Positions 1 through 11,832 of a DNA stretch of 64,000 nt are shown in pieces; position 1 is the first letter of the stretch; every line of letters starts with the position of its first letter. The notes below the pieces were generated by a model. That model worked only from the letters and a program-made list of their open reading frames with translations, searched no databases and was not told where the DNA came from. Position numbers and translations under genes: made by a program. Where the stretch lies: the NCBI GenBank assembly GCA_016169945.1, contig JADLSH010000373.1:310001-374000 (forward strand). Reading direction: 5' to 3'. The stretch is from Trachythela sp. YZ-2020. Its lineage: Eukaryota; Cnidaria; Anthozoa; Malacalcyonacea; Clavulariidae.

Positions 1-70
1 AGACCAACCCACTAATCTGAGTACTATCAATCCAAGTTTTAATGAAATTTCAACTAATGAAAACCGCTCA

Positions 71-652
71 TTGCTCAATAGTACACAACTCCCGGATTTT
101 CATGACAATCAGCGCGTGATAATAGACCCAACAACCGATCCGAAAGAAGGGATTAACATAATATACAATCCACAACTTGACAACGAGAATAACTTGGACA
201 ATAATCGACACCCTAATGCAAAACACAACACCCCCTGCCCTTTCCTTAGGCGCCGAGGGTGGTGCGCAAAAGGAAACCGATGTGATTTCAAACATCCGTA
301 TGAAGATCAGAAACATTTGGTGCCCTGTCCTTTCCTACAAAAGCGACGCTTCTGCCTTAAGGGCACTAGGTGCGATTTCTCTCATAGCGCCTCTTTTCCT
401 AGTAGCATACAACCAACAAGGCCTATCAAAAACTATCCTACTCCCCCGTTTTTTTACGACAATCGACAGCCTATGGTCCCTCAACAAAGGAAACACAGGC
501 CCGGTTACAATCAAAGCGTTCAATGGCACCCCAATGGACCGGGGTTTTTTCAATTTCCCCCGAAACCGCTAATGGTAACCCCTTTATGCCCTCCCTACAC
601 CTTCCAAGTTCCCCCCTATTGCAGGACACGGTGTGCAGAAACTCTGGTGTAA
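71..652 (+). CDS. LINE A first ORF with two CCCH zinc fingers
   Basis: The 193-residue frame has two adjacent CCCH fingers. The first (CPFLRRRGWC...CDFKH) and the second (CPFLQKRRFC...CDFSH) both fit C-x8-C-x5-C-x3-H, at about residues 56-75 and 86-105. CCCH fingers of this spacing usually bind single-stranded RNA, so a role in binding element RNA is the simplest inference. The rest is Pro/Asn-rich and low in complexity. The frame overlaps the following endonuclease frame by about 130 bases in the -1 phase, so the two may be separate ORFs, a frameshift product or a broken single ORF. The true start may lie upstream, outside the window. Confidence 0.7.
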   Translation: MLNSTQLPDFHDNQRVIIDPTTDPKEGINIIYNPQLDNENNLDNNRHPNAKHNTPCPFLRRRGWCAKGNRCDFKHPYEDQKHLVPCPFLQKRRFCLKGTRCDFSHSASFPSSIQPTRPIKNYPTPPFFYDNRQPMVPQQRKHRPGYNQSVQWHPNGPGFFQFPPKPLMVTPLCPPYTFQVPPYCRTRCAETLV

Positions 653-3489
653 TCCCTGTCGTCAGCGCTAATACCCACAAGATCCCTGTGAGAATTACCA
701 ACAACCGTGCAAAAACCGTCGTTAAACACATTAATAATCATAGACAACTGAAATTAATCAGTACTTCAATACATGACCAGGCTACGATCCGAAACAACAT
801 ATCAAGATTACCGAGTTTTCTTCTTATAAATGCTCGCTCACTGTTACCCAAAATAGACGAGCTATCCCTCTTACTATCAATACATTCTATAGAGTTTATT
901 GCTGTCACTGAAACGTGGCTCAACGATACTGTTCCTGAGCAACTAATTTACATAAATAATTACAACATTTTTCGCAATGATAGATCTTACAGCCGTGGTG
1001 GGGTGTCTGCGCTTTCATCTCGACAAATATTCCAGCTAAAAGAAGAATGGACCTTGAAAACCCCTCTTATGAATGCTTATGGTTATGGCTACGACCCCAC
1101 CGCCTCCCAAGACACCTAACTGGATTAATCTGCTGTGTCCTTTATAACCCGCCTGATACACCAGTCAATGAGCAAAAGGAATTAACGGCCTATCTCATTG
1201 ATCAAATTGACCGAGTTAGATGTACCCACCCCGACTGCGGCGTTGTCTTACTCGGTGATTTCAACAATTTAGATATCAGTGATCTCCTGTGCCATCACAA
1301 TCTTACGCAAATAGTTGACACCCCAACGCGTGAAGGTAACATCCTGGATCTAATTGTTACTAACCTAGAAGCCTTGTATTCTAAGCCTGTGATTATAGCA
1401 CCGCTCGGCTCATCAGACCACAACATTGTTAAATGGTCCATGAAAACTAACGTTTTAAGAACAGTTAATAAAACAATTAAGAAAACCATACGTTCCTTCC
1501 CCATGTCGGCACGTGCAGCTTTTGGAAGATGGTGCTGCTCACGTGAGTGGTTCTCTGATGCCGAAAGCAAAAACTCTGCGACCGCTCTAGCGTCCTCCTT
1601 TACCAACGAGTTAAATTCTGCTGTTGATAGGTTATTCCCGTCTAAGGTTATTAGAATTCATAACTCTGACAAACCATGGATGACGCCTGCTTTAAAAAAA
1701 CTGATTTACCAAAGGCAAAAAGCCTTTCATTCTGGCAACCTTGACCTCTGGCGTCACTACAGACTCAAAGTCCGAAACGACATAGGAGTGAAAAAGCATG
1801 CATATTATACGAACAAGGTGCAACACCTAAAATCCAGTGACTCCAGAAAATGGTGGGACTGTGTTAACCAGATGTCCGGGAAAAAAAGATCTGCAACCAA
1901 TAACATCAAGATCGTTAAGAATGGTACCACCCTATCTGGTAAAGACCTCGCCCAATCACTTAACACCTATTTCTTAAGCGTGAGTAATGACCTACCACCA
2001 CTGAATCCTCTCCTGTTACCTGCCTATCTCCCTGCACCTAGGCCTGTACCAAAAATTTTCCCCGACGAAGTTTGTACTAAGATGCTTAATACAAAAGTTT
2101 TCAAGTCCAGCGGCCCTGACAATATTCCTAACCGGATTATTAAGGATTTCGCGTACGAATTGGCCGAACCTGTATGTCACATCTTTAATACATCTCTGTA
2201 CACCGGTGAATTCCCTAACATATGGAAAGATGCGTTAATTACACCAATTCCCAAAGCGCCATCCGTATCCTGTGAGGAGGAGTTGCGCCCAATCTCCCTT
2301 ACAGCCTGTTTGTCCAAAATTCTTGAGGACTTTGTGGTCAATTGGATGGTGGATGACGTGAAACATAAAATCAACCCGCAACAATTTGGTTGCCTCAAAG
2401 GAACCTCTACAACGTTTTGCTTGATCGACATGATCAACAATTGGCTAAGAACATTGGATGATAAATCGAGCTATCTGCGGATCGTTTTCCTCGACTTTAG
2501 TAAAGCCTTCGATCGCATCGACCATAATATCCTGGTCCCAAAGTTGCTGGCCCTTGGTGTCAGATTGTCGCTTATTCCATGGATATGCAGCTTCCTCTCA
2601 AATCGCCGTCAATCGGTAAAGATCGACAATTTCCAATCTGATTGGGGCATCATTAACGCTGGTGTCCCTCAAGGGACTAAGTTGGGCCCTATTTTATTCA
2701 TAATCATGATCAACGATCTGGAACTGGCATCCTCTAGCACTGGCCATTGGAAATATGTGGACGATGTAACAATATCGGAGTCCTTAAAGAAAAATGAAGT
2801 CTCAGCCCTACAGTCTGATCTTAACACAATTGAAAGATGGACTGTTAATAACAACATGAAATTAAACGGCAAGAAATGCAAAGAAATGATAGTGAGTTTC
2901 GCCCGTACCGAGAACGACATCCCCCGGCTCCTCATTGATGGTTTGCCTCTAGACTTAGTTCCTTTATTCAAAATTTTGGGCTTAACTATGAACAATAAAT
3001 TGAAATGGCAAGATAACACTGAAGCGTTAGTTAAAAAAGCCTCAAAACGCTTATACATTATCCGTGTTCTACAGCGCTGTGGTCTTCCACCCAACGACCT
3101 CCTATTAGTCTATTTTTCTATGGTACGCTCTATCTTAGAATATGCTTGTCCTGTCTCGCACACCATGTTACCTAAGTGTTTGGGGGATAAAATTGAAAAG
3201 TCCAAAAAGAGCTTTTCGTATTATTTATCCGACGACAGATTACGAAGATGCTGTCAAAACCGCTCAATGCAAGCGTCTTGACGACAGACGTCAAGAGTTA
3301 TGTGCTAAAACTTTCAAAAAGATCTTAAAACCCGATGCTCACCTCAACCACCTCTTACCCCCACTCCGTGAAGAATCACATGAACTGGACTTACGAAACA
3401 ATTCTAATTTTACTTTAACTAAATGTAGAACTGAACGTTATAAAACTAGTTTTATTCCAGCAATGACTGCTAATTTTAATAATAAATAA
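523..3489 (+). pseudogene. LINE A endonuclease-reverse transcriptase, frameshifted
   Basis: Three overlapping frames make one EN-RT polyprotein. 523-1119 carries the EEP endonuclease start (LINARSLLPK, then the TETWL catalytic Glu motif). 1047-3281 carries the rest of EN (LLGDFN, then SSDHN with the catalytic His) and the RT: SSGPDNIPNRI, RPISLTACLSKILE, FLDFSKAFDRIDH, AGVPQGTKLGP and the catalytic YVDD. 3142-3489 carries the C-terminal region (KRAFRIIYP). Frame changes lie near 1015-1045 and 3195-3210. EN and RT order and motifs fit the Jockey superfamily, CR1/L2 side. Apart from the frame breaks all catalytic motifs look intact. Confidence 0.85.
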
Positions 3490-3690
3490 TTTGTAGTATT
3501 TTAACAACTGTACATATCTGATATATCTATATTTATTTTATCGATATTTATCCTATTTATGTTTTTGTAAACATATCGCAATTCACCTTCGGGTGCCAAA
3601 ATGTGTTTTTTTAATAAACCTTTAATAATAATAATAATAAAATCATAGCCAGAATAAGGTGATTTTGAATAAATGCCAAAACATGGGAGT

Positions 3691-3795
3691 GTTGCAAAGG
3701 CTTCTCATGTGAAGTCTTAGTGCAAAGGCTTCTCATGACAAATGTTGCAAAGGCTTCTCATGACAAGTGTTGCAAATTAAAGGCTTCTCATGTTC
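3691..3795 (+). repeat. Short tandem repeat, four or five units
   Basis: The core GCAAAGGCTTCTCATG recurs at about 3694, 3722 and 3746, and a variant (AAAGGCTTCTCATG) at about 3778. The units are joined by ACAA(A/G)TGTT-type spacers of unequal length. No ORF uses it convincingly. Confidence 0.75.
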
Positions 3796-4980
3796 TACCT
3801 GACAAGTTGTTTTGTTGCCCTTGGTTTAAATTGACGCGGTCGGCATTTATTGTCGGCTTACCAAAAATGCATTTAATAAATTTAAACAATGCATTGAATG
3901 TATCCATAATTTTTAGCTAAGATTTTAACATAAATTTTGCTAACATTTGCATAACATTTGTAGTGCTGTTGAGTTATACGATCTATGGGTATAGACTTTA
4001 TTAACCTTGTCAAAGTATGTAGATAATATATATGAACTTTAATAATATTGTTATTTAGTTAATAAAGGGTTCTTTCTAGTGCTGCGTTTTTCAAACGTAT
4101 GTCTACACAAGAAAGTCTAAATCGAGTTAATGTTATTTATGGAACAGCCGAACAGCCACATGAATGACTGTGTAGCATTTAGTACGTACTTTGAATGATT
4201 TAATATCTATTTGTTCACGTATTTTATAGCTAAATAAAAATTAGAAGGAATTAAAGTTTTCCGTGCACGTACGTACGTATGAAAAATGCAGTATTTGAGT
4301 GCAGCCTCAGTTGTATAAAATAAAACATTTCCATGACCATGTCCACAAGTTGAAATTTCCAGTAATTCATTACTAATTTTGTTTTGACATTTATTTGATA
4401 TTACATATTCAGGTATTGCAAACGTTAAAGTTATGTGAAAATTTATTATAAGAAAACATTTAACCCGGTAACATAAATTAAATGACAAACGCCTTGTGAT
4501 CTGCCGGCGCGCGTGTTATGGCGTAGATTATTATGTTGTATATATAAGCGTGGGAATACAACCTCATGAGAGTGTGGCAAGTTTAATTTTAAGGTTAACT
4601 AAAAAGTGTTATCCCTCTGGTGTTATCCTTATACAAGCAAAATTCATGTTGCATTATAAAAATAATCTACCGCTTAAACAGTGGAAACAAACCACTTCGC
4701 AGTTATAATCAGATCCGCGTAAATGGAAACTCCTCTGACAAGAAACAAATTTCCATCGGTTATCTGTTATTCTCAAAAGTATATTAAACAAAAAGTATTA
4801 CCTTATCTTCTTCCAACAAATGCGCGCAGAAGTTCGCACTTATTGAATGCGCAGTCTACGTATATCAGCTTTTAGAAACTTTACTTCTATGCTAGTCCAC
4901 GGGTTCCAGTTTTAGAAGAGAGTATGAACGTTTTATTTGTCAGTACATTTAAATACTAAAAAATGTTTGGCAATTATTAT
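3796..4980. other. Non-coding AT-rich stretch
   Basis: I see no gene or mobile element here. Short ORFs on both strands have no recognisable domain. A small (ACGT)n run lies near 4268-4280. Confidence 0.5.
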
Positions 4981-5720
4981 CTCATCCACGTATTTTATCC
5001 CCTCATCCATGTTTTATCCCCTCATCCGTGTTTTATCCCCCCATCCGTGTTTTATCCCCCCATCCGTGTTTTATCCCCTCATCCGTGTTTTATCCCCTCA
5101 TCCGTGTTTTATCCTCATCCGTGTTTTATCCCCTCATCCGTGTTTTATCCTCATCCGTGTTTTATCCTCATCCGTGTTTTATCCCCATCCGTGTTTTATC
5201 CCCTCATCCGTGTTTTATCCCCTCATCCGTGTTTTATCCCTCATCCGTGTTTTATCCTCATCCGTGTTTTATCCTCATCCATGTTTTATCCCCTCATCCG
5301 TGTTTTATCCCCCCATCCGTGTTTTTTCCCCATCCGTGTTTTATCCCCATCCGTGTTTTATCCCCCATCCGTGTTTTATCCCCATCCGTGTTTTATCCCC
5401 ATCCGTGTTTTATCCCCATCCGTGTTTTATCCCCCCATCCGTGTTTTATCCCCCATCCGTGTTTTATCCCCTCATCCGTGTTTTATCCCCATCCGTGTTT
5501 TATCCCCTCATCCGTGTTTTATCCCCATCCGTGTTTTATCCCCATCCGTGTTTTATCCCCTCATCTGTGTTTTATCCCCCCATCCGTGTTTTATCCCCCC
5601 ATCCGTGTTTTATCCCCTCATCCGTGTTTTATCCCCTCATCCGTGTTTTATCCCCATATCCGTGTTTTATCCCCTCATCCGTATCCGTATCCGTGCCATC
5701 CGTATCCGTGTTTTATCCCA
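4981..5720 (+). repeat. Minisatellite, about 39 copies of a 16-20 bp unit
   Basis: The unit is CATCCGTGTTTTATCC with zero to four extra C/T bases, so unit length varies between 16 and 20 bp. I counted about 39 copies. The first two have CACG/CATG variants, and the array decays into ATCCGT repeats near 5680-5710. Because the unit has no stop codon in the forward frames, all three forward frames stay open over about 700 bp and read as FYP-, HPCFIP- and IRVLS-like peptides. These are compositional artefacts. Confidence 0.95.
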
Positions 5721-6009
5721 ACCCTCTGATTGGTTAGCTTAATTGAACAAAACAAAAATGACAAATAGTGTACACAAGTAAAAATCTCACATCTTGTCAA
5801 TGAAACCCGTTTCTGCCTCTGAATTCCGCCCAACGAATATGTTTGTTTAAAGTTGTTAGATACAGTTCGAAAAATTTGCTATATATATAGCAGCTTGATG
5901 CTTTGATAATCGTGAATCTAAAGTGAGAGGACAACCCGAACATTTATAGATTGGCCACCTTAAAAAGCACGAAATGTTGACGTGACTGCACGAGACGATT
6001 GAAAAATAA
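5721..6009. other. Unassigned spacer
   Basis: AT-rich sequence between the minisatellite and the 3' end of LINE B. No feature is recognised. Confidence 0.4.
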
Positions 6010-6298
6010 CTACGAAACTTGTATATTTTTATTATTACACACTTTATTTAAAGACGCTAGCCCCGACAACTATGTAAAAGTTGATTTCCACGGGAGGCGT
6101 CGATATAAAAATATTACATAGTAAAAAAAGGAAGGATATAAAGAGGACATGCAACTATATACATAAATTATATACATTATCAAAACTGAGAAATGAAGGC
6201 TACTGAAGATTACGGTGTGTCCCAGGTAGAGATATGACTTGGTTATTAACATCGAATATTTTGTTTGATACAATTTTTAAACGAGAAAACTGATTGAG

Positions 6299-7745
6299 CT
6301 AGCTTAGCTTCAAGCGGGAGGTCATTCCACATAAAAGCCCCGCTGTATTTAAAGCTTCTTTTAAGAAATTCTCTTTTTGGCTTTGGAAGGCCAGATCGGT
6401 TTGGGAATTTCTAAGATTATAATTATTTTGTAAAGTATTCCTACTTAAGAATGAATCTTTCAGGGTCGGTGCAGCACTATTGCTCAAGACTTTATATACG
6501 AATGTAGCCTTAGATAAGTACCATCGTGTTTCCAAATTTTCCCAGTCAAGAGATCGGAGAACGTCAGCAGATCTAATATAATAACTGGCGCCAGTTATTA
6601 TTCTGGCGGCCCGATTTTGGAACTTTTGTAATTTATCTCTCAGGGTTTTGTTACAGGTGCCCCAAAGAGGAGAGCAGTAATCGAAATAAGGCTGTACGAG
6701 AGCATTATAAATTGATATCAAAGTGTTTGCAGGAACATAGGGCTTAATACGCCTCAGAACCCCAATGCCAGCCCCGGCTTTTTTGCAAACCATTTCAATA
6801 TGGTCGTCCCAACTCAATGTTTCATCAAGTTTAACTCCCAAACACGGGATTGAATGCACTCTAGGAATCAGTTGGTCATTAATCATTACGGGAAGATCAT
6901 TGTCAATTTTAGCAAGGTTGTGATAGGATCCGACATACATTAATTTAGTTTTTGTTGAATGATGTTGCAGTTTGTTTTTGACGAGCCATTGACTAACATT
7001 GTTTAAGTCATGATTTAAATTAGCATTCAGTTCTGTACAGTCTTTTGCAGAAGAAAATATCTGTGAATCATCAGCATATAAACAAGGGGTTGTCTTCTCA
7101 AGACAATCAGGCAAATCATTTATATAAAGTAAGAACAATAGGGGGCCCAATATGGATCCTTGAGGAACCCCACATACAATCCTTTTTGGAGCTGACATTT
7201 CGCCATTAACAAATGACATCTGTTCCTGTCAGAAAGATAGGACTCGAACAGATTTAATTCAATATTTGAAATCCCAAATTGTTCTTTCATTTTGCGCAGT
7301 AGAATGTTATGATAAATAGAGTCAAAAGCTTTTCGGATATCAACAAAACAACACCATTCAATTCACCATTGTCCATGCTCTCATACCATGCATCACACAT
7401 CTGAATGAGAGCTGCCAGAGTAGAATTTTTAGGGCGGAACCCAAATTGATGTTTAGAGAGTAGAGAATTGGCGTTCAGAAATTCATATAATTGATTAAAA
7501 ACGGATCTCTCAAAAATTTTACTAATAATTGGTAAGATTGATATTGGGCGATAATTCTCGCATTTTTTCTATCTTCTGACTTATAAATGGGTATAACCTA
7601 AGCCTTCTTCCAATCATCTATGTAGACACCGGATTTGATACAGAGATTAAAAATCCACGTTAGAGAAGGGCTAATTATTTCAGCTGAGATTTTAAGTACT
7701 TGCGGGGATAGAATCAAGGCCAGTCGATTTTGATGATTTAAGATT
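6299..7745 (-). pseudogene. LINE B reverse transcriptase, broken
   Basis: The 306-residue frame at 6299-7219 holds the RT palm from CGVPQGSILGPLLF through the catalytic YADD and on into the C-terminal region with FQNRAARIITGASY. The part between 7220 and 7745 still looks like RT (for example a VDIRKAFD-like region read through frame breaks near 7330-7345) but is frameshifted. It would be the fingers and palm start. Not expected to make a full protein. Confidence 0.8.
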
Positions 7746-7747
7746 AC

Positions 7748-8590
7748 TTAACAAAAGAAATACTTCGTATTCACTAATTTCAGACAGGGTAAATAGAGTT
7801 TCCGGACTAGTGACGGACTTTCTGATTCTGACAAGTCCGTGGCGTCGGGGTCAATTTCAGCAGATAATTTTGGCCCAATGCTCACAAAGAAGTCGTTAAA
7901 GGCCTCAGCTATCAGTAAATTATCAGAAACAATAGTATCGCCTATTATTAATTGGGGAATGTTGTTTGATTTGTAATTCTTACCCAAAAGGTGATTAATA
8001 TGGTGCCAACTTTGTTTGAGATCTTTGGTCTGAGCACAAACCTCAAATTTGTCGCAAAAATAACTCTTTTTGGATTTATACAATTCAGAATTAACTTTAT
8101 TGCGAGTGTCTTTGTATTTCGACCAGTGTAATTGGGAATTAAATTTCACTGCTTTCTTTTTGTGAAAATCTCTTGCTCTCATCAGATTTTTTATATTTGG
8201 AGTAATCCACGGAAGTGAGTTACCTCGGGTTCTCATGCATCTAAATGGTGCATGTCGGTCAAGTATTTGCAAGTAAAATGATTTCCATAAATGCCAACAA
8301 GAGTTTGGGTTAGCATATTGTGTCACATTTTCCCATGGTATCTGTGATAGGTCATTAAGGAAGTCCGTAGCGTTGAAATTTTTAAAGTTACGGACATATC
8401 TTACACTTTGACGAGATTTTGGAGTAAAACATTTTCTAACGGTAAAAATCAAACTGTGATCGGATATACCAAGATGAATAACTCCGGATTTTGTAATATT
8501 TTCTTTCTTATTAGTAAAAATCAAATCGATCAAGGTTGCTGACGTTCTCGTAACCCTTGTGGGTTCGTTAATTAACTGCTCAAATTGCAT
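7748..8590 (-). pseudogene. LINE B endonuclease C-terminus and linker
   Basis: A 280-residue frame. It begins with the last part of an EEP endonuclease: QLINEPTRVTRTSATLIDLIFT, then LGISDHSLIF with the catalytic Asp-His. It continues through the EN-RT linker (NDFFVSIGPKLSAEI). The N-terminal half of the endonuclease, with its Asn and Glu catalytic residues, is missing, so this is a 5'-truncated copy. Confidence 0.8.
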
Positions 8591-8874
8591 TTCAGAGTGT
8601 ACTTTAGCACCCGTCGTTAATTACCCAGGCTAATATATTTTACTCTATTACTAGTTATCCGTTGGATTAATATTTAACTTCAAATACATACTTAAGTAAT
8701 CATCATAGCATTTCTATTAATTTGTATTTTATTTAAATAGTTTTAATAATACTTATAATTTTATAGGCATGATCCAACAATTTCCCATGTAAATATTAAA
8801 CCAAACAGTAATTATATAAACAACAACACTAACAAGAGACGCAAGTAGCAACGCTATGTCAGATTTTTAGTATG

Positions 8875-9816
8875 TCACGGATTTAAATGTTTTGCAAGAT
8901 CCGACTTCTTTACGCCAAGATTCTTCCTCAAAGTATCTTGCGCTTTTCTTAACTCGCTTATGGAGAAATCCAAGCGTGTTTTAGCACGCTTCAACTCTTT
9001 TATAAAATTGTCTTTTTCCAACGCGTCATGGCTTCTTTTCAATTTTTCCGACAAAGAGTTAACTTCCACAGTCGAACTTTTAATGGCTTCCGAAGCTTGC
9101 TGCACGCGAAGTACGTTCTTGGGTAGAGTAGTTTTCTTCAATTTAGGCTCGTTTGAGCCACATGCTGTTTCCGCTTCAATTTCTTTACATTTTGTCTGGA
9201 TCTCCTGTGTTTCCAATTCCAGTAGTTTGCTTCTGTGAAGCTGCCAGCTTTCATTTACACGTTTGTAAATCTCTCTGTTATAAATATTCCTGTTTTTTGA
9301 GAGTTCTTGGACTTTCTTGTTCCAAAACTTTCGATACAGTGACTCGTTTCCTTCCATTTTCTATTTCTTTATCAGTAAAAATTTTAAATTTCTCAACTCC
9401 GCAGTTGTCGGTGATCGTAGTTGTAGCATCTTCTTTACCGTAGATACAGGTGTTTGAGGCGTGGATTGGCTTGTCTCTGCCTTTACGGACGAGGGAGATT
9501 CCAAATCTCTGTCATTTGGATCAATTAAATTGCTTGCGTTTTCTGCACCATTTAAGTTTGAAATGGACAGTGAGAGCATGCAGAAAGAAGGGCCATCACC
9601 AGGCAATGCAATTTTTGACAGCCTCACCGTAGCTTCCTGTGCCTTGGATATTTTTATGCCATGGTGTTGAAATTCATATTCTCCTGCGGGCATAATATCG
9701 GAAACTTGATCTGAAATAATCTGACGTATCTCGTTCAAATATACTCCGGGTTCCACATCTATTAGAATTGCCAAGGGTTTATTGGAGTTCTGCTCATCTA
9801 ACAACTGGACGTCCAT
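8875..9816 (-). CDS. Beta-grasp-like plus coiled-coil protein, minus-strand partner (interrupted)
   Basis: Two frames in the same phase, 9816-9361 (151 residues) and 9357-8875 (160 residues), are separated by one TAG codon. The first begins MDVQLLDEQN and looks like a ubiquitin/PB1-type beta-grasp fold (GEYEFQHHGIKISKAQEA, then FCMLSLSIS). A Ser/Thr/Pro-rich linker follows. The second starts with a YRKFWNKK motif and continues as a charged coiled coil. Around the stop the other phase reads KIFTDKEIENG, matching NIFTEDEIERQ in the divergent gene at 10009. A short compensated frameshift is therefore more likely than two separate genes. Homology to the divergent gene is by eye only. Function unknown. 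Confidence 0.6.
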
Positions 9817-10008
9817 GATTCGTGTACTAAAAATGTTGTCAATTAAACTGACCGGAAAGCCGGATGTTTATATCATAGGCCATCAAAGACACGAGGTTGC
9901 AAAGACACTTCCGCCAAAATTCTATTTTGCATCACTCCCCCCTCAGCCCCCCCCCTATATATCTCTATATTTAACTATCGACTGTTCACTACTGCTATAC
10001 TACAGAAA
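9817..10008. promoter_or_regulatory. Shared 192-bp spacer between divergent genes
   Basis: The two ATGs point away from each other and are 192 bases apart. On the plus side CTATATATCTCTATATTT (about 9953-9970) lies about 40-55 bases before the ATG at 10009. On the minus side GATATAAAC (about 9866-9874) lies about 50 bases before the ATG at 9816. Both could be TATA boxes of a bidirectional promoter. There is a C-rich run between them. Confidence 0.45.
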
Positions 10009-11021
10009 ATGTTAGTTAATATAAAGTTTGTTGACAAGGATGGAAACTGCTGGATTCTGAATGAAGTAGATGACACCACAAGTCTATTAAATGTTCGCAC
10101 ACGCGCGTCATCCGTTGTAAAGTCACTGCCTATAAATTATCTGTTTACTTGGAAGGACACTCCAGTATCTCAAAAACAAGAAAATGTTTTCAAAGTGCGC
10201 CGATGTGCCAACTTAATTTCGGATCATCCCGGGTTATTCGATCTGGTTATAAGTGTTAAAGAGACGAGAGGGCAAAACGATAGTTGTGACCAGTTGACAT
10301 CAAATAAAACCGATCAAGGCCGTTCAGCCGGAAAAGCTTCTACGACCGAACAGCCTGGAAAGATAAAGCAAGGTTTAAATATTTTCACTGAGGACGAAAT
10401 TGAGAGACAAGATATCTCAAAATTAGAAAAAGATAGAAGAATTTTTTGGAATAGCCTTGCCCGTGAAATTTCCGATCATCCTGTATACAAATATTGGAGT
10501 TTGCAAGCTGTGGTTGGACTCATAGACACTGAATGGACTTTAATTTGCGGAAATCTGAATTACTTCAGTTGGAAGCCAATCAGCTGCTAAAAAAAATCAA
10601 AGAAAAAGACTTACAAGAATCTTACAAACATAAAACAAGTGAGAAGGAAAAGAAACTTCTTCAAATTTTAGATCGTCTATCAAGTCTCCAATTTCAACGT
10701 AAAACAACCTACAAACGTATCGAGGACCTTCATACGCAACTCAAGAGTTCGACGACAGATCGTCACTTGACTGAAGGGAAAATAGAAGATGAAGAAAGTG
10801 AATTAGACAAAATATTTACAGAACTGAAATTTTGTCTGGCTGGACTGGAAAAATCTATCAGCTATAGCAAAAAAGACATTTATAACCCAGACGGCGTTGT
10901 CGACAGTGCTTCAAGTACCATAGGCATAGAAAAACCTGAAGCGCCGACTTTAACGCACGAAGAATTTTCCAGTCTAACTCAATCAGTCATGGACGATTGG
11001 CAAGTTGAAGACCTTACTTAG
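10009..11021 (+). CDS. Beta-grasp-like plus coiled-coil protein, plus-strand partner (one frameshift)
   Basis: Two overlapping frames, 10009-10590 and 10533-11021, make one protein of about 335 residues. The N-terminus (MLVNIKFVDKDGNCWIL to LFDLVISV) has alternating beta-type segments with YLFTWKDTPVSQKQE, lining up with EYEFQHHGIKISKAQE of the minus-strand gene. A polar linker follows, then RRIFWNSLAREIS (partner: RKFWNKKVQELS), then a long charged coiled coil. The frame changes by -1 near 10530-10545. There TEW in the first frame joins NLRKSELLQLE in the second and aligns with ESWQLHRSKLLELE in the partner. The two genes are thus probably an inverted, diverged duplicate pair. Function unknown. 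Confidence 0.6.
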
Positions 11022-11832
11022 TGACTAGCACACAAGTATAGGAAGGCCCTCCATATTCTTCTTAACGCTCAGCAAAGCAACTTTACAAAATAGTTGTCAA
11101 GCAAGAGATATTTTTATGTTTTCATTGCTAACATTGTCATATGTTATAACTATAATTTAATTGTTCGAATATTCGTTCAAAAATAACGTGTTGTTGGTTA
11201 TCATTCGTCAACATGATGCTATTGCCATGACCATTTGCATCAAAGTGTTAAAAAAAATGTTTATATCCGGTTTGTTTACATGGTCATTGGTTTGTCGTGT
11301 CGTCAAATCAATTTCCCTAGTTTAGTTAGTTATTTCAATTAGTTTTTGATTTATTGAGCAACATTAGATATATCATCCAGAGATTAAACAATAATAACCC
11401 ACTATATATAATAAACTTAAAATACTATTTGTTGATTCGTAACCTGTGACAGACTTTTGGTAAAAGGTAATCTGTGTCTCAATTCTTTCCTTCCCTCTCT
11501 CTTCCATGTTCTCATGAATTCAACAAATCAAACAATATAAAACTGTAAATGAATAACAACAGTGCAATTATTGCCATATAAAGTCACGCTGGACCTTCTT
11601 GAATTAGCAGTCGAACTACACAATGTAGCAGTTCGCTTATACATATTAATATGTATTACTCTCGATTTCAGCTTGCTTTTGAAAACTTTCTATTTTGTGC
11701 AAAGAAAATGCGAGAGCTAGTGTAAACCTAACCTTATACAGTATCATCATACATATATTAAACAACTTGCTTCAGACGAAACTATAAAGACCATGAAATC
11801 CTGTATAAGACGCCAAAAAGTATTCTGTGCAT
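11022..11832. other. Non-coding spacer
   Basis: AT-rich DNA after the plus-strand coiled-coil gene. No ORF, RNA or repeat is recognised before the hAT element at 11833. Confidence 0.4.

Larger units (their letters stand above)
1..3645 (+). mobile_element. CR1/L2-like LINE, copy A (5' end outside window)
   Basis: A non-LTR retrotransposon in order: CCCH zinc-finger ORF, EEP endonuclease, reverse transcriptase, short 3' UTR, then an (AAT)n tail at about 3620-3643. The 3' UTR has a CACC-TTCG-GGTG hairpin at 3584-3595 (UUCG tetraloop closed by C-G), followed by an AATAAA. Hairpin plus simple-repeat tail is the usual 3' end of CR1/L2-type elements. Reading frames change at about 600, 1030 and 3200, so the copy is probably inactive or contains sequence errors. 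The left end lies beyond position 1. Confidence 0.85.
6010..8595 (-). mobile_element. CR1/L2-like LINE, copy B (minus strand, 5' truncated)
   Basis: On the minus strand it reads endonuclease C-terminus, RT, then 3' UTR. The 3' end shows a terminal hairpin (GACGC/GCGTC and CCTCCCG/CGGGG arms, plus coordinates 6053-6101), directly followed by TTTAAATAAAG and a TAATAA-rich tail near 6020-6050. This is the same layout as the other LINEs here. The 5' end stops inside the endonuclease near 8595, the usual result of incomplete reverse transcription. Confidence 0.85.

Noticed and set aside
4981..5720. Possible CRISPR-like array
   Set aside because: There are no spacers; units are contiguous and vary only in a C/T run, in a eukaryotic genome.
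4937..5742. Three long overlapping ORFs (233-266 codons)
   Set aside because: They are the minisatellite read in each forward frame; the peptides are simple permutations of one repeat.
8960..9670. Plus-strand ORFs of 60-96 codons
   Set aside because: Antisense shadows of the minus-strand coiled-coil gene.
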